NCBI GenBank assembly: GCA_030024065.1
Contig: JASEIE010000044.1
Location: forward strand, 1 to 15,399
Source of the DNA: Thermodesulfobacteriota bacterium
GTDB lineage: Bacteria > Desulfobacterota > BSN033 > UBA1163
Direction: 5' to 3'
Length of the DNA stretch: 15,399 bases
This document shows positions 7,451-13,484 of this stretch, piece by piece. Positions within the stretch are counted from its first letter, which is position 1. Each line of letters starts with the position of its first letter. Both the position numbers and the translations under genes were made by a program. Below the pieces are notes generated by a model. The model was not told the DNA's origin and searched no databases. It saw only the letters and a list, made by a program, of their open reading frames with translations.

Positions 7451-7759
7451 ATGGCCAACAACATTAAGGACATGCTTCAGGAATTAATTGTGCAGGTGAC
7501 CAATGATCCTTCGTTATCTGCAGATCAGAAGGTCAAACTACTGGGTAGCCTCCAGAAGATATCAACCCCACTGCAATCTGACCGATGGATTTTTCGTCTG
7601 GTAGTGGCCTTTCTTGGATTTTCCGTCTTATTTACAATCGTTGGAGGCTTCTACCTGAGCATCAAAACAGCAGCGACGATTCCCGAAGGTCTGATTGCGT
7701 TGGGCTCAGCCGCTGTCGGAGCATTGGCAGGTTTATTAGCCCCGTCACCGATGAAATAA
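7451..7759 (+). CDS. Small two-helix membrane protein, unknown function
   Basis: The 102-residue protein has a charged, probably helical cytoplasmic N-terminus (1-43), a first membrane helix at about 46-69, and a second at about 77-96 ending GALAGLLAPSPMK. GAGGAGG lies 10 bases before the ATG. I do not recognise a named family. The gene is 15 bp upstream of the M19 hydrolase gene, so the two are very likely co-transcribed, and it may act as a small membrane partner or anchor. A clear remnant of a second copy of its last 18 codons lies at 9439-9498, beyond the thioesterase gene. Confidence 0.75.
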   Translation: MANNIKDMLQELIVQVTNDPSLSADQKVKLLGSLQKISTPLQSDRWIFRLVVAFLGFSVLFTIVGGFYLSIKTAATIPEGLIALGSAAVGALAGLLAPSPMK

Positions 7760-7774
7760 GAGAAAGGACTTGAG

Positions 7775-8878
7775 ATGAATCGACGGGAATTTCTTCATTA
7801 TGCTGGTCTGTGTGCTGTTTCACTCACCTTGGAAGATCTTTTTTGCCATCGAGAAACTTTTGCTGAGCCCATTAAGGTTGGAGCCGGTGTAAAAGAGATT
7901 CAGATCATCGATGCCCATGCCCATCCCGACCGGCTCATCCCTCCTGGTAGGACAAGGGCCTGGTTGGATGAAAGTTCGACGCTTAAGAAGATTAAAACCC
8001 TGGGCATGGCCGCCAGTGTTTTTGCCGCAGTGGGGGATCAGGTATATCTCGGTGGAGGCCGGTTTCAGGACACCGAATACAATAACACAAAGGCCCAGTT
8101 AGAATGGTGGCTCCAAGGGATTGTTAAATCGGGTCAGGTCAAATTGGTTCTGAAGGTTTCGGATGTTCCGAAGAACATAAACCCTGCTATCCCTCCTGGT
8201 GCCATTCTGGCGATCGAAGGCGGAGATCCTCTGGAAGGCAACCCTGATCGGGTGAATGAATTTTATCGTTTAGGGGTCAGGATGATCACTCTCGTTCATT
8301 ATCGGAACAATGAACTCGGAGATATCATGAGAGTATGGAGAGACCTGGACCCAGGCCCACAACATCATGGTTTAACTCCGGCAGGTCGAAAAGTGGTGGA
8401 GCAAATGCAGGAACTGGGAATGATGGTCGATGTCGCCCACGCCCATACTGACACTTTAAAGCAGATTGTGGAAATGAGCGGGAAGCCTTTGGTTGATTCA
8501 CATACGAATCCCTGTTCTGTGGAAGATCCGTCCCGCTGTGGTCGATTTCGTACATGGAAGGAAATGGAACTTGTGGCTAAGACAGGCGGCGTTGTTTGCA
8601 CCTGGCCTTTGGCAATTAAAAGAAAAGATTTCGCAAGAGCCACCTTTTTAGACTGGGCAAAAGAGATTCTGGAGATGAAGAAGCGTTTGGGGATGGAGCA
8701 TGTGGGTCTGGGAACGGATGGCGGGGGGCACCTCTCCAGGCTTATCGAAGGTTACAGAGATGTGAGAGATTTAGTCCATCTGGTTAAAGCGATGCAGGAG
8801 GTTGGCTTCTCTCAAGATGAAATTTCAGCATATATGGGCGGGAATTTCTATCGGGTACTCCAAAGTTGTATCGGTTAG
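7775..8878 (+). CDS. Tat-exported M19 (membrane dipeptidase-like) metallohydrolase
   Basis: The 367-residue protein begins with a twin-arginine signal (MNRREFLHYAGL) and then carries the M19 ligand set: DAHAHPD (His48, His50), AIEGG (Glu148), VDVAHAH (His222), DSHTN (His243) and GLGTDGGGH (Asp315). The gaps between Glu148, His222, His243 and Asp315 (74, 21, 72) are close to those I recall for renal dipeptidase (73, 21, 69), so a binuclear metal site is likely. One oddity: the first motif is His-x-His, where typical M19 enzymes have His-x-Asp. Family members hydrolyse dipeptides, often with a D-residue, or related amides; the substrate here is unknown. AAAGGA precedes the ATG. It sits between a small membrane protein gene (15 bp upstream) and a thioesterase gene (48 bp downstream). 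Confidence 0.88.
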   Translation: MNRREFLHYAGLCAVSLTLEDLFCHRETFAEPIKVGAGVKEIQIIDAHAHPDRLIPPGRTRAWLDESSTLKKIKTLGMAASVFAAVGDQVYLGGGRFQDTEYNNTKAQLEWWLQGIVKSGQVKLVLKVSDVPKNINPAIPPGAILAIEGGDPLEGNPDRVNEFYRLGVRMITLVHYRNNELGDIMRVWRDLDPGPQHHGLTPAGRKVVEQMQELGMMVDVAHAHTDTLKQIVEMSGKPLVDSHTNPCSVEDPSRCGRFRTWKEMELVAKTGGVVCTWPLAIKRKDFARATFLDWAKEILEMKKRLGMEHVGLGTDGGGHLSRLIEGYRDVRDLVHLVKAMQEVGFSQDEISAYMGGNFYRVLQSCIG

Positions 8879-8926
8879 TTATAGGTGGTAGGATAAGACC
8901 TTGAAAAATTAATGGAAAGGGCCCTT

Positions 8927-9388
8927 ATGGAAAAGGAGCTAAGTGCAAAAAGAATTCAGTTTTTAAAGAAGGATTATTCTCAGGGATTTATTGAAGACTG
9001 TGGTTTCAAGGCCGTCAATTATGAAAGGGGTTATCTGGAATCGAGGCTGAAGATCTTAACCCGCCACCGGCAACAGGATAATTACATCCATGCCGGAGTG
9101 ATCGCCACCATGGCCGACCATACGGCGGGGTATGCGGCATTCAGTCTGGTTCCCGAGGATCATCGCATCCTGACCATCGAATTCAAGATCAATTTTTTAG
9201 ACCCCGCTTACGGCCATGCTCTGATTTGTAGATCAAGAATTTTGCGCGAAGGAGGACAGATCCTGGTGGGGGAGAGTGAAGTCTTTGATCAACGGGGTGA
9301 CGAAGAGGCGCTGGTCGCCAAGGCCATCGTCACCTTGAGGTCCATTCACCAGAGCAAAATCAAAACCGCCCCCCTTTTGAAGGAGTGA
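8927..9388 (+). CDS. PaaI-type hotdog-fold thioesterase
   Basis: The 153-residue protein has the PaaI/YdiI hotdog signature YIHAGVIATMADHTAGYAA (residues 53-71), with Asp64 at the position of the catalytic acid on the long hotdog helix. The later strands include TIEFKINFLDPA, GGQILVGESEVFD and ALVAKAIVTL. Such enzymes hydrolyse acyl-CoA thioesters, often aromatic or degraded fatty acyl groups. I prefer the ATG at 8927, preceded five bases upstream by GGAAAGGG, over the in-frame ATG at 8912, which has no site. It follows the M19 gene on the same strand and is probably in the same transcript, though the metabolic link between the two is not evident. Confidence 0.85.
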   Translation: MEKELSAKRIQFLKKDYSQGFIEDCGFKAVNYERGYLESRLKILTRHRQQDNYIHAGVIATMADHTAGYAAFSLVPEDHRILTIEFKINFLDPAYGHALICRSRILREGGQILVGESEVFDQRGDEEALVAKAIVTLRSIHQSKIKTAPLLKE

Positions 9389-9414
9389 GTCTTTATCGAG
9401 TAATAAGTTGGAAT

Positions 9415-9429
9415 AAATAGAACCGCCCC
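9415..9429. repeat. Single arm of the GGGGACGGTTCTATTT repeat
   Basis: AAATAGAACCGCCCC differs by one base from the right arm of the perfect inverted repeat at 11043-11127. No matching left arm was found here, and the next recognisable sequence, nine bases on, is a gene remnant. It is probably an insertion or deletion scar. Confidence 0.5.
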
Positions 9430-9438
9430 ATATTATAA

Positions 9439-9498
9439 GGCTCCACCGCTGTAGGGGCATTGGCGGGCTTCTTAGCGCCGTCACCAATGACAAGATAG
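9439..9498 (+). pseudogene. 3' remnant of a second copy of the two-helix membrane protein gene
   Basis: The 20 codons read GSTAVGALAGFLAPSPMTR then stop. They match the last 18 residues and stop of the protein encoded at 7451-7759 (GSAAVGALAGLLAPSPMK) at about 15 of 18 positions. The DNA also matches closely, with most differences in third positions. The codon just before the matching block is a stop, so the rest of this copy is gone. Its placement after the thioesterase gene suggests that the membrane-protein gene was once duplicated on both sides of the hydrolase and thioesterase genes. Confidence 0.7.
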
Positions 9499-9513
9499 AA
9501 AAATTCCTTATTT

Positions 9514-9537
9514 CCCTCCCCCTCGGATGGGGGAGGG
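9514..9537. repeat. Perfect 9-bp G/C hairpin
   Basis: CCCTCCCCC and GGGGGAGGG flank the loop TCGGAT. There is no T run after it. It belongs to the class of intergenic palindromes seen at 6789 and 10216. It also marks the left boundary of the nucleotidyltransferase remnant. Confidence 0.6.
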
Positions 9538-9664
9538 CGAGCCTGCCGGTCTATCGCTGAAGTACAATGTAGTAATTTCCTGTACGTTTGTTTCTGCGGA
9601 TCGTTACGAAACGGAACGAAGTCCGTTACTCATGAATGTTCGTAGAGAAGGGGTAACCGTATGA
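9527..9664 (+). pseudogene. C-terminal remnant of an MNT-type nucleotidyltransferase antitoxin
   Basis: From the repeat at 9514 an open frame runs to the stop at 9662-9664 and includes YNVVISCTFVSADRYETERS, then PLLMNVRREGVTV. The ERSPLLMNVRREGV pattern is typical, as I know it, of the end of minimal nucleotidyltransferase (MNT) proteins of HEPN/MNT pairs. The catalytic GSRARG...D part is absent, so this is a 5'-truncated gene. Its stop overlaps the start of the HEPN fragment (ATGA), the usual arrangement of such pairs, which strengthens the call. The first in-frame ATG (9527) lies inside the repeat and is probably not a real start. Confidence 0.55.
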
Positions 9665-9765
9665 CCCCCGAACAGGCTGCACTGCTCCAAAAAGCACAAG
9701 CAAGTCTGCGGGCTGCCCGGCTTCTATCAGAAGAAACAATGTCACGATCGCTCATGGCTCGATGA
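9661..9765 (+). pseudogene. N-terminal remnant of a HEPN-domain toxin
   Basis: The frame begins MTPEQAALLQKAQASLRAAR and continues LLSEE, matching the first helix of HEPN-domain proteins of HEPN/MNT toxin-antitoxin pairs; the frame stops after 34 codons. AGAAGGGG precedes the start. The part that holds the RNase motif of active HEPN proteins (RxxxxH) is missing. Homology ends near 9735, where a left-handed beta-helix coding sequence begins in another frame, so a deletion or recombination joined the two. Confidence 0.6.
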
Positions 9766-10025
9766 TCCACTGCGCCAGAATCGGGGACAATGTATTTATT
9801 GGAATGCATACCGTGCTGAACGATCAATCAGAAATTGAGGATTTCTGCATGATCGGCGCCTATTCAATGGTAAAGGATAATTTTAAAGTTCCGACAAGAT
9901 CTCTGGCCGCAGGAATTCCAGTGAGAATCGTAAGGACTCTCAATGATCAAGAATTGGAGCGGATATTATCCGGAAGCGACTTCTATGTCGAACTTGCGAA
10001 AAAATTTAAAAAGTATGGATTATGA
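9738..10025 (+). pseudogene. C-terminal part of a gamma-carbonic-anhydrase-like (left-handed beta-helix) protein
   Basis: In this frame NVTIAHGSMIHCARIGDNVF (9738-9797) is followed by IGMHTVLND, an EDFCMIGAYSMV block and SLAAGIPVRIVRTL. These are typical hexapeptide-repeat turns and the C-terminal helix of the gamma-carbonic anhydrase/PaaY-like family. The similarity extends upstream of the first ATG (9762) to about 9737 and then stops at the HEPN fragment. The N-terminal half of the beta-helix is therefore missing. The full proteins are usually about 170-180 residues; 95 codons remain here. Expression as a shorter protein from the ATG at 9762 (87 aa) is possible but no ribosome binding site is seen. 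Confidence 0.65.
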
Positions 10026-10040
10026 CAGCCAGGAATGCGG

Positions 10041-10060
10041 AAGGGACACTCCCCGTATTT
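10041..10060. repeat. Partial copy of a GGGGACACTTCCC-type repeat
   Basis: AAGGGACACTCCCCGTATTT resembles the repeat at 14341-14366 (GGGGACACTTCCCATTTT). The rest of 10026-10215 holds nothing I can identify; the 10-mer GAGCATAGCG at 10091-10100 recurs at 11178-11187. Confidence 0.3.
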
Positions 10061-10215
10061 TGGAATTATTAGCATAGTGCATAGATCAAAGAGCATAGCG
10101 TCGAATTATAATCAGGACACATACGATTTTAAAATTATTTGCCTATCATTGATTCCACCTGAAAATTGAGTTATTTCACCTCTGAAATTTATCCCTTTAA
10201 ATTACGTAGAAAATA

Positions 10216-10312
10216 CCTCCTCTCCCCTGGCGGGAGAGGATTGAGGTGAGGGGGATATGAGTTCAATTGTTCACCCCCACCCTTACCCTCCTCTTTCAAG
10301 GGGGAGAGGAGG
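10216..10312. repeat. 97-bp palindromic repeat with 12-bp perfect arms
   Basis: CCTCCTCTCCCC (10216-10227) and GGGGAGAGGAGG (10301-10312) are exact inverted copies. Inside are GGCGGGAGAGGATTGAGGTG and a GGGGG/CCCCC inner pair. This is a widespread bacterial intergenic repeat pattern, as I know it. No gene is seen in 10026-10359. Confidence 0.7.
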
Positions 10313-10359
10313 TAGTCATATTTTCATGGTTTGCGGGTGACGAACCCGTCATGTAAAAT

Positions 10360-11001
10360 TTGGACGTTGAGAAGGTATTTAAGGAAGCAGGGCTTTCTCT
10401 ATTCCCGGAGAAATTGAAGGATCTAAAGACATCTTGCTCCTGCCCGGATTGGTCAAACCCTTGCAAACATATTGCAGCGGTCTACTACCTGCTCGGTGAG
10501 GAGTTTGATCGCGATCCTTTCCTGATCTTCAAGCTACGCGGGGTGAGTCGTGAGGAACTGCTGGGGATTCTACACAACACTGGCAAAAAAGAGAAGACCT
10601 CGAGGAAGGCTAAGCCCAAGTCAATATCTCCTTACAAGAGGAAGGAGTCTTTGATCCATTCGACGGTGCCCAAGCCTCCCGCTTTAGGACGGGGAAAAAG
10701 GCGCGGCTCAGGGTTAACCATGAGCAAGCCCCGATCGAAAGGCAGGGGAGTCGAAGAGTTGACTTGGGAGATTTCCAGATTTTGGAATGGCGAAAATTTA
10801 TCCGATGATTTTTTTGGAGAGGTGCTCATTCCTCCGGTGCCGGCCCCCCTCCCTAAGCGGTTGGGAAGTTTTCCGTTCTGGAGAGGGAAGGAGAGATTTT
10901 TGGATGCAATGGAACCAATCTACAGGCAGGCCTCATCACTGGGATTGAGTATATTTATTGGCGAGCAGGCCAATAGAAATAGGGTCAGGCTTGACAATTG
11001 A
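10360..11001 (+). pseudogene. 5'-truncated SWIM zinc-finger protein gene
   Basis: The frame opens at a TTG two codons after a stop, and already its second residue fits the middle of SWIM-domain proteins: DVEKVFKEAGLSLFPEKLKD and then TSCSCPDWSNPCKHIAAVYY, with the CxCx6CxH zinc ligands Cys26, Cys28, Cys35 and His37. Family members carry well over 100 residues before this point (GRSYARRGQV... and EMPxDIEEAF-like sequence). The C-terminal FPFWRGKERFLDAMEPIYRQ block is kept. After about residue 195 the frame seems to run on into intergenic sequence. SWIM proteins of this type usually accompany SNF2-type helicases; none is present. It is most likely a non-functional fragment that lost its 5' part near 10360. 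Confidence 0.75.
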
Positions 11002-11042
11002 CATTTGATATCGATCAAATTCGAAATTGTAAAAGTGTAAAA

Positions 11043-11127
11043 GGGGACGGTTCTATTTATCAAGAGGGAATCAATCCGAAAGGAAGACTGAAAAAGAGGG
11101 ACCAAGGATAAAAATAGAACCGTCCCC
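11043..11127. repeat. Inverted repeat with 16-bp perfect arms (RAYT/IS200-type non-autonomous element)
   Basis: GGGGACGGTTCTATTT (11043-11058) and AAATAGAACCGTCCCC (11112-11127) are exact inverted copies around a 53-base core that codes for nothing evident. From memory this arm sequence is seen around REP-associated tyrosine (Y1) transposase genes in deltaproteobacterial genomes. No transposase is encoded here, so it would be a relic or a non-autonomous copy. A single, one-mismatch arm lies at 9415-9429. Confidence 0.7.
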
Positions 11128-11147
11128 GCCCCCTTTTATCCTTAGCG

Positions 11148-11170
11148 CCTGCCTGCGGTTGGCAGGCAGG
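11148..11170. repeat. CTGCC/GGCAG palindrome, 9-bp stem
   Basis: CCTGCCTGC and GCAGGCAGG flank the loop GGTTG. The same family occurs at 6744-6760 and, imperfectly, at 4409-4440. It lies downstream of the minus-strand E1 beta gene, but no T tract follows on the minus strand, so terminator activity is doubtful. Confidence 0.6.
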
Positions 11171-11248
11171 GAGCAAGGAGCATAGCGAAAAGAGTATTCC
11201 TTGCGGCACAGAGATCAAATAATCTTTTACTTTTTATAATCCATTCTC

Positions 11249-12262
11249 TCACGATTCGAGTAATTTTATGGCCGCTTCCGCGATGCGCTTGGTGTTCGGC
11301 AGAACCTGATTTTCCAGTTTCCGTGAATAGGGGATCGTCCCTTCCGTGCAGACCCGACTGTATCGCATTGAAATCCCAGACTCCAATAGTACAGCCGCCA
11401 ACTCTCCGGAGAGACCGAAGTCCCGGTAGTCCTCATCCACCACGAGCATACGTTTGCTTCTCGATACAGCCTCGCAGAGTGCCTCCCTGTCAAGCGGTGA
11501 TATGGTCCTCAGGTCTATCACATGAGCAGAGAACCCCTTGTCTTCAAGGATCGATGCGACTTCCATGGAGCGGTGGACACCCACTCCCACGCTCACCAGA
11601 GTTATGTCTTTGCCCTCCCGCCGGGCAACTGCCTTTCCAATCGGTACAGGCGTCCAGGTGTCCGGAACCTGGCCTTTGGCTCCTTCCGGAGGAATGTCGA
11701 ACTGCACCGTTTCCCGACCCCCTTTGCCCATGTAGTCCAGCCAGTAGCTTGAAAGCAGTTTATGCTCAAAGTAGATGACCGGACCTTCATGCTCGATAGC
11801 CGCGAGCATCAATCCACCGGCATCCGCAGGCGTTGAAGGAACCACGACAGTCAATCCAGGAATATGTGCGAGCCAGCCCCAGAGGGACTGCTCATGTTGG
11901 CCGGCATCTCCGTAACCCCCACCACAGGCGGCCCGGATAACCATAGGAACCTTCCATTTGCCGCCGGAGAATGTTTCAATCTTGGCTGCGTGGTTGAGCA
12001 GTGCATCCATGGCCACGCCAATGAAGTCCACCAGCATGACCTCTACCACAGGCCGAAGGCCTGCCATTGCCGCTCCCACGGCTGCACCTACAAAGGCGGC
12101 CTCACTGATCGGGGCTGGACGGACCCGTTGTTTCCCGAAACGGACGAAGAGGTTTAACCGCAGGAGATGAACGTCTTCTCCGAAGATCACAATCCTGGGG
12201 TCATTCATCATCGCCTGGGCCAATGCATCCTCGATGGCATCGGCAAAGCTCATCACCCTCAT
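11249..12262 (-). CDS. E1 beta subunit of a 2-oxoacid/acetoin-type dehydrogenase
   Basis: The 337-residue protein shows the conserved transketolase-like order of E1 beta/AcoB proteins. It has IVIFGEDV (24-31), PISEAAFVGAAVGAAMAGLR (51-70) with the glutamate (Glu54) that activates thiamine diphosphate, and VEVMLVDFIGVAMDALLNHAAK. GGGYGDAGQHEQSLWGWLAH (114-133) holds the active-site histidine, His123. The C-terminal transketolase domain contains VIDLRTISPLD, LVVDEDYRDFG and LPNTKRIAEA. I chose the ATG at 12262 because GGAGG lies eight bases upstream; the in-frame TTG at 12277 is poorer. The alpha subunit gene ends 30 bp upstream, so the two are co-transcribed and should form an alpha2beta2 E1. 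No E2 or E3 gene follows; the next sequences are repeats and a gene fragment on the other strand. Confidence 0.9.
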   Translation of the reverse strand: MRVMSFADAIEDALAQAMMNDPRIVIFGEDVHLLRLNLFVRFGKQRVRPAPISEAAFVGAAVGAAMAGLRPVVEVMLVDFIGVAMDALLNHAAKIETFSGGKWKVPMVIRAACGGGYGDAGQHEQSLWGWLAHIPGLTVVVPSTPADAGGLMLAAIEHEGPVIYFEHKLLSSYWLDYMGKGGRETVQFDIPPEGAKGQVPDTWTPVPIGKAVARREGKDITLVSVGVGVHRSMEVASILEDKGFSAHVIDLRTISPLDREALCEAVSRSKRMLVVDEDYRDFGLSGELAAVLLESGISMRYSRVCTEGTIPYSRKLENQVLPNTKRIAEAAIKLLES

Positions 12263-12292
12263 AGGTTCTTCCTCCAAATCGAATGGTTGCTG

Positions 12293-13318
12293 TCAGGTTT
12301 CTGTTTTCGGCAGAGCGATTTCCACCACATTTTTAATTTCCTGATCCACTTCTTTTTCAATCTCATCAAGACGGGACTTCTCTTTCTTTAATCTTCTTCG
12401 GAGCCGGTCAATGGGATCATGGCGATTAATGTATTGACCGGTTGCTATTTGACCCATCATTGAGAGGACGGTGCCAAAACTGGAAATGCGTTCACCTTGA
12501 GTTGCCCCTTCCCGTGACGTGAAAGATCGGAGTAACGGTCCGGCCAACTCTCCTATCTGGTCAATGGGTCTCCGAAGGATCCGCAGCAATGGATCACCCA
12601 GGAAGTGTCCCTCCAGCCTCGGGCACCTAGCCAGTAGAAAGGTGGGCCCTTCTCCATTTCTCGCACGTTCTACTCCCTGACCTGCGGCGTGCCACACCGC
12701 CTCCACATTGGTTCCATCCACCAATAGGACAGGCATGCCGAAGCCCTGTACGCGTCCGGCAAGATCCCTTCCGGTTACGGAAGAGGAACGGGTGGTGATC
12801 GCCCATTCGTTATCCTTGCAGACAAAGAGGAGAGGTAGTTTCCAGACAATGGCCAGGTTCAGGGATTCCATCAGCATCCCCTGATTCATGGCTCCTTCTC
12901 CGAAGAAGGCCACGGCCAGATTTTCTGGCCGGAGGTGTTGGGCGGCCAGGGCAAAACCTGAAGCTAAAGGTCCGGCTGCGCCGACAATCCCGGATGAGGC
13001 AGCAAGGTGTTCAGGAGAGAAAAGGTGCATGTGTCCGCCCATCCCGGAGCAGAGGCCGTCTGCATCACCCAGAAGTTCCCTGAGAAGAAATACCAAATCC
13101 ACTCCGCAGGCAACCAATGGAGGTGTACCGCGGTGATCAAGGGCCATGGCATCTCCTTCACGAAGATGGGCTACCACGCCTGCGGCAATGGCTTCTTCCC
13201 CAATCCCCAGGTGCATCTCCCCGGAGATTTTTCCTTTGATCCACAAATCGGTCACAGACTCCTCAAACCTCCTGCTCCGGAGCATCTGTCGGTGAAGAGC
13301 CCATAAATCAGGGTTCAT
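12293..13318 (-). CDS. E1 alpha subunit of a 2-oxoacid/acetoin-type dehydrogenase
   Basis: The 341-residue protein has the thiamine-diphosphate motif GEGAMNQGMLMESLNLAIVW (140-159) followed by LPLLFVCKDNEW (161-172). It also has GMGGHMHLF (92-100), IVGAAGPLASG (111-121) and the LEGHFLGDP phosphorylation-loop region (235-243). Two features stand out. The usual HRGHGHxxAKGVD active-site loop reads HRGTPPLVACGVD (62-74), so two of its three histidines are replaced. About 45 extra residues (roughly 252-297) separate the GDP block from the DPIDRLRR motif, compared with AcoA-type proteins as I remember them. The ATG at 13318 is chosen because AAGGAGGG lies just upstream; an in-frame start at 13357 has no such site. 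Substrate choice (pyruvate, acetoin, branched-chain acids) cannot be told from sequence alone. Confidence 0.9.
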   Translation of the reverse strand: MNPDLWALHRQMLRSRRFEESVTDLWIKGKISGEMHLGIGEEAIAAGVVAHLREGDAMALDHRGTPPLVACGVDLVFLLRELLGDADGLCSGMGGHMHLFSPEHLAASSGIVGAAGPLASGFALAAQHLRPENLAVAFFGEGAMNQGMLMESLNLAIVWKLPLLFVCKDNEWAITTRSSSVTGRDLAGRVQGFGMPVLLVDGTNVEAVWHAAGQGVERARNGEGPTFLLARCPRLEGHFLGDPLLRILRRPIDQIGELAGPLLRSFTSREGATQGERISSFGTVLSMMGQIATGQYINRHDPIDRLRRRLKKEKSRLDEIEKEVDQEIKNVVEIALPKTET

Positions 13319-13401
13319 ATTTCCCTCCTTTAACCAGGAGATTCGGTCGTGGGTCATTGGCAGAAATTACACTGACGGTTGCCGAAAATTCACTTGCAAG
13401 C

Positions 13402-13430
13402 ATTATACTTTCGATTTATAAAAATGACAA
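13402..13430 (-). promoter_or_regulatory. Near-consensus sigma-70 promoter for the E1 alpha-beta operon
   Basis: On the minus strand TTGTCA (13425-13430) is followed after exactly 17 bases by TATAAT (13402-13407). Transcription would start near 13395, giving a leader of about 77 bases. A weaker plus-strand TATACT (13404-13409) overlaps it and could serve the divergent gene at 13485. Confidence 0.7.
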
Positions 13431-13484
13431 TGAAAGGATTCGGAAGGCCTAAGCCAGATGGGGTATAACGAAAGGAGAAAACTC

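Noticed and set aside
10216..10312. Possible CRISPR or tandem repeat array in the intergenic repeats
   Set aside because: The repeated blocks are inverted (palindromic), not direct, and show no regular spacer pattern.
11148..11170. Terminator for the E1 operon
   Set aside because: The stem is strong, but the minus-strand sequence after it lacks a T run and the same palindrome occurs in unrelated gaps.
11323..11778. 151-codon plus-strand frame rich in Pro, Ser and Arg
   Set aside because: Antisense to the well-supported E1 beta gene; composition is that of reversed codons.
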